DNA from: SFJ001 sp045118955
Lineage (GTDB): Bacteria; Bacillota; Clostridia; Oscillospirales; Ruminococcaceae
Assembly (NCBI GenBank): GCA_045118955.1
Contig: JBGVKB010000107.1
Coordinates: 1-21,941 of the forward strand
Direction: 5' to 3'
Length of the DNA stretch: 21,941 bases
Below are positions 20,289-21,941 of this stretch, piece after piece. Under the pieces are notes generated by a model. It searched no databases. It saw only the letters and a program-made list of their open reading frames with translations, and was not told the origin of the DNA. Position 1 is the stretch's first letter, and the number at the start of each line of letters is the position of its first letter. Position numbers and translations under genes: made by a program.

Positions 20289-21263
20289 TCACCGCTTGCG
20301 GGGCGGGAAGTAGGGCTTGCCGCCCTCGGGGCGCGGGGCGGACTTGCCGCCCTCCGGGCGCGGGGGGCGGTCGGGCTTGCGGTCGCGGTCGGGGCGGTAG
20401 GGCATCACCCGGGCGCCGCCCTTGTCCGGGCGGGCGAGGTATACCTGACGGTACTCCTCCCGCAGGGCGGTGCGGGCGGCGCGGGCCCTGGCCTCGTCCT
20501 CAAACACCCCGAACACCGCCGCGCCGCTGCCGGTCATCAGGCTGGTGATCGCGCCGTGGGCGTTCAGCACCTCCTTGATGTGAGGGGTCTCCACCGCGCC
20601 GCTGCAGTGCTCCAGCGCGTTGCCCGCGGCGGCGCACAGATTGTACAGGTCACCGTCCCGGATGGCCGCCTCCTGCGCGGCGCAGTCCGGGTGGACGGGG
20701 CTGCCCATTTTGTCGTACCGGGCGAAGGCCTCCGGCGTGGACACGCCCACGCTGGGCATCACCACCACGAACCAGCACTGGGGGCAGGGGGGCAGCGCCT
20801 TGATGAAATCGCCCACGCCCTGCACCCGGCAGGTGCCGCCCATCAGGGCAAAGGGCACGTCCGCGCCGATCTTTGCGCCCAGCGCGCATAGCTCGCTCAT
20901 GGACAGGTGGGCGTCGTACAGGGCGTTCAGCCCCACCAGCACGCCCGCCGCGTCGGCGCTGCCGCCGGCCATGCCCGCGCGCACCGGCACCTTTTTCACG
21001 ATCTCCATGTCCGCGCCGCCGGTGATGCCGGTGTAGCGGAAAAAGGCCATGGCTGCCTTGATGGCGGTGTTTTTCTCGTTCACCGGCACCCAGCTCCCCG
21101 GCAGGCGCAGGCTCAGCTCCGGGCTGCGGCGCAGGCTCAGCCGCTCGTACAGGGTGATGGTCTGCATCACCATGTCCAGATCGTGGTAGCCGTTGGGCAA
21201 AAGCCCCACCACGTCCAGCGACAGGTTCAGCTTGGCGGGCGCAAGGACGGTCACTTGTCTCAT
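20289..21263 (-). CDS. ispE: 4-diphosphocytidyl-2-C-methyl-D-erythritol kinase
   Basis: GHMP-family kinase of the non-mevalonate (MEP) isoprenoid pathway that phosphorylates CDP-ME at the 2-hydroxyl. The product is 324 residues. Substrate residue K11 is in APAKLNLSLDVVG. The ATP loop VPVRAGMAGGSADAAG is at 92-107. The catalytic aspartate D135 is in IGADVPFALMGG. The third GHMP motif MTGSGAAVFG is at 243-252. The catalytic body ends near residue 287. A further 37 residues form a basic, proline-rich tail with two RPEGGK units (302-307 and 311-316), unusual for IspE. The start ATG follows AAGGGGA. The neighbour upstream on the same strand is a DUF362 iron-sulfur protein. Confidence 0.95.
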   Translation of the reverse strand: MRQVTVLAPAKLNLSLDVVGLLPNGYHDLDMVMQTITLYERLSLRRSPELSLRLPGSWVPVNEKNTAIKAAMAFFRYTGITGGADMEIVKKVPVRAGMAGGSADAAGVLVGLNALYDAHLSMSELCALGAKIGADVPFALMGGTCRVQGVGDFIKALPPCPQCWFVVVMPSVGVSTPEAFARYDKMGSPVHPDCAAQEAAIRDGDLYNLCAAAGNALEHCSGAVETPHIKEVLNAHGAITSLMTGSGAAVFGVFEDEARARAARTALREEYRQVYLARPDKGGARVMPYRPDRDRKPDRPPRPEGGKSAPRPEGGKPYFPPRKR

Positions 21264-21284
21264 AGGTCAGTCCCCTTCAATGGC

Positions 21285-21346
21285 ACAGGCGCACGGCGGG
21301 CGCGGCAGAGAGCCGTACCGCGCGGTGCGCCTGTTGGTTTTTTATG
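21285..21346. other. long inverted repeat between the DUF362 gene and ispE
   Basis: ACAGGCGCAC (21285-21294) and GTGCGCCTGT (21325-21334) are perfect 10-bp arms. Inside, CGGC/GCCG (21303-21306 with 21312-21315) adds a second stem. On the + strand the arm is followed by TTGGTTTTTT, which looks like a terminator, yet both adjacent genes are on the minus strand. On the minus strand the hairpin ends 21 nt before the ispE start and has no T-run. It could block antisense transcription or shape ispE translation. The rest of the 108-nt gap is unremarkable. Confidence 0.6.
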
Positions 21347-21371
21347 CGTTTTTGGGGCGCGGGCCGCCCCG

Positions 21372-21941
21372 TCACAGCTTCAGCAGCCGAAGCTGCTTCA
21401 CGTCGATGGCCTTCACCGGGCACACCTCGTGGCAGCAGAAGCACCGGATGCAGCCGGCGGCGCGGATGCGGGCGGTCTTGCCCACCGCGATGGTGTGCTG
21501 GGGGCAGATCTCGGCGCACTTGCCGCAGCCGATGCACTTGGCCTGGGCGATCACCGGGTGGGGGGCGATCCAGCCCTCCGCCTTTTTCGCCAGCGGCCGC
21601 AGCAGGGCGGGCACCCGCTCGGCAAAGTCGGTGCTGCCGGTGCCGCCGCCGGTGTAGCTGGAGGGAAGCTGCCAGTCCGGCACACGCTCCAGCGCCTCGC
21701 CCTCCACCCACGCGGGGTCGAAGGCGGCGGGGCACAGCCCCCGCCGGTGGGCGGCCGCCAGATAGGGCACCCGCATGGGGTCCAGCCCCATCACATGGCA
21801 GCAGGCCAGATCCATGGCCGGCAGGTCCTCGCCCGCCAGCAGCAGCCCGGCGAACCGGGGCACGCCGCCGCCGGGGCCGTCCCCCTCCATGGCGGTGATG
21901 CCGTCCAAAACCGCGAAGTCCGGCTTCACGGTCAGCAGCAG
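21372..21941 (-). CDS. DUF362 / double [4Fe-4S] ferredoxin-domain protein, partial
   Basis: C-terminal 189 residues of a DUF362-family protein; the N-terminus lies beyond the right edge. The visible part has the DUF362 segment VLDGITAMEGDGPGGG and then, after a linker, two bacterial ferredoxin clusters. The first is C-x2-C-x2-C-x3-C in CIGCGKCAEICP and the second is the same pattern in CIRCFCCHEVCP, followed by PVKAIDV. Such proteins bind two [4Fe-4S] clusters. The reaction is not established for the family as a whole, so none is assigned. The GTG at 21927-21929 is an internal valine, because in-frame codons continue to the edge. Confidence 0.92.
   Translation of the reverse strand: MLLTVKPDFAVLDGITAMEGDGPGGGVPRFAGLLLAGEDLPAMDLACCHVMGLDPMRVPYLAAAHRRGLCPAAFDPAWVEGEALERVPDWQLPSSYTGGGTGSTDFAERVPALLRPLAKKAEGWIAPHPVIAQAKCIGCGKCAEICPQHTIAVGKTARIRAAGCIRCFCCHEVCPVKAIDVKQLRLLKL

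Noticed and set aside
1..21941. Search for tRNA, rRNA, CRISPR array, toxin-antitoxin, prophage or defence genes.
   Set aside because: No candidate was seen on either strand; all substantial gaps are explained by promoters, terminators, hairpins and the palindromic repeat.

Overview
The window is a single contiguous piece of a high-GC Firmicutes chromosome. The best fit is a clostridial gut anaerobe of the Oscillospiraceae type (Faecalibacterium / Gemmiger / Subdoligranulum-like). The reasons are: Firmicutes-type L3, zinc-form S14, rpsD placed inside the alpha operon, a small KOW-domain gene between map and infA, very strong GGAGG ribosome binding sites, heavy G/C third-position bias, and short palindromic GC-rich intergenic repeats. 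The genus is inferred, not proven.

Positions 1-15155 (+ strand) are the fused S10-spc-alpha ribosomal super-operon: rplC (5' truncated), rplD, rplW, rplB, rpsS, rplV, rpsC, rplP, rpmC, rpsQ, rplN, rplX, rplE, rpsN, rpsH, rplF, rplR, rpsE, rpmD, rplO, secY, adk, map, a KOW-domain gene, infA, rpmJ, rpsM, rpsK, rpsD, rpoA, rplQ. A strong intrinsic terminator follows. Most gaps are 10-30 nt, and several stop/start pairs overlap (rplD/rplW, rpsC/rplP, rplP/rpmC, map/KOW), so translation is probably coupled. Four larger gaps carry RNA hairpins or promoter-like sequence: before rplB, rpsH, rpsM and rpoA. They are the likely internal control points. The operon makes about half of the ribosomal proteins, the SecY channel, adenylate kinase, methionine aminopeptidase, IF-1 and the RNA polymerase alpha subunit.

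Positions 15173-18275 hold two independent minus-strand monocistrons, each with its own promoter and terminator. One is a family II inorganic pyrophosphatase with CBS and DRTGG regulatory regions. The other is a D-2-hydroxyacid dehydrogenase.

Positions 18276-20288 hold an EamA/DMT-family exporter on the + strand. It is flanked by two diverged copies of a palindromic intergenic repeat, with a long promoter-to-gene leader upstream and a bidirectional terminator downstream.

Positions 20289-21941 (minus strand) encode IspE, with an unusual basic C-terminal tail, and the C-terminal part of a DUF362 / double [4Fe-4S] protein that runs off the window.

No rRNA, tRNA, CRISPR array, transposase, prophage or defence system is visible. 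The coding content is ordinary and well known. The less explained material is non-coding: the inter-operon hairpins, the repeat family, and the leader of the exporter gene. I do not see evidence for a wholly new multi-gene system.
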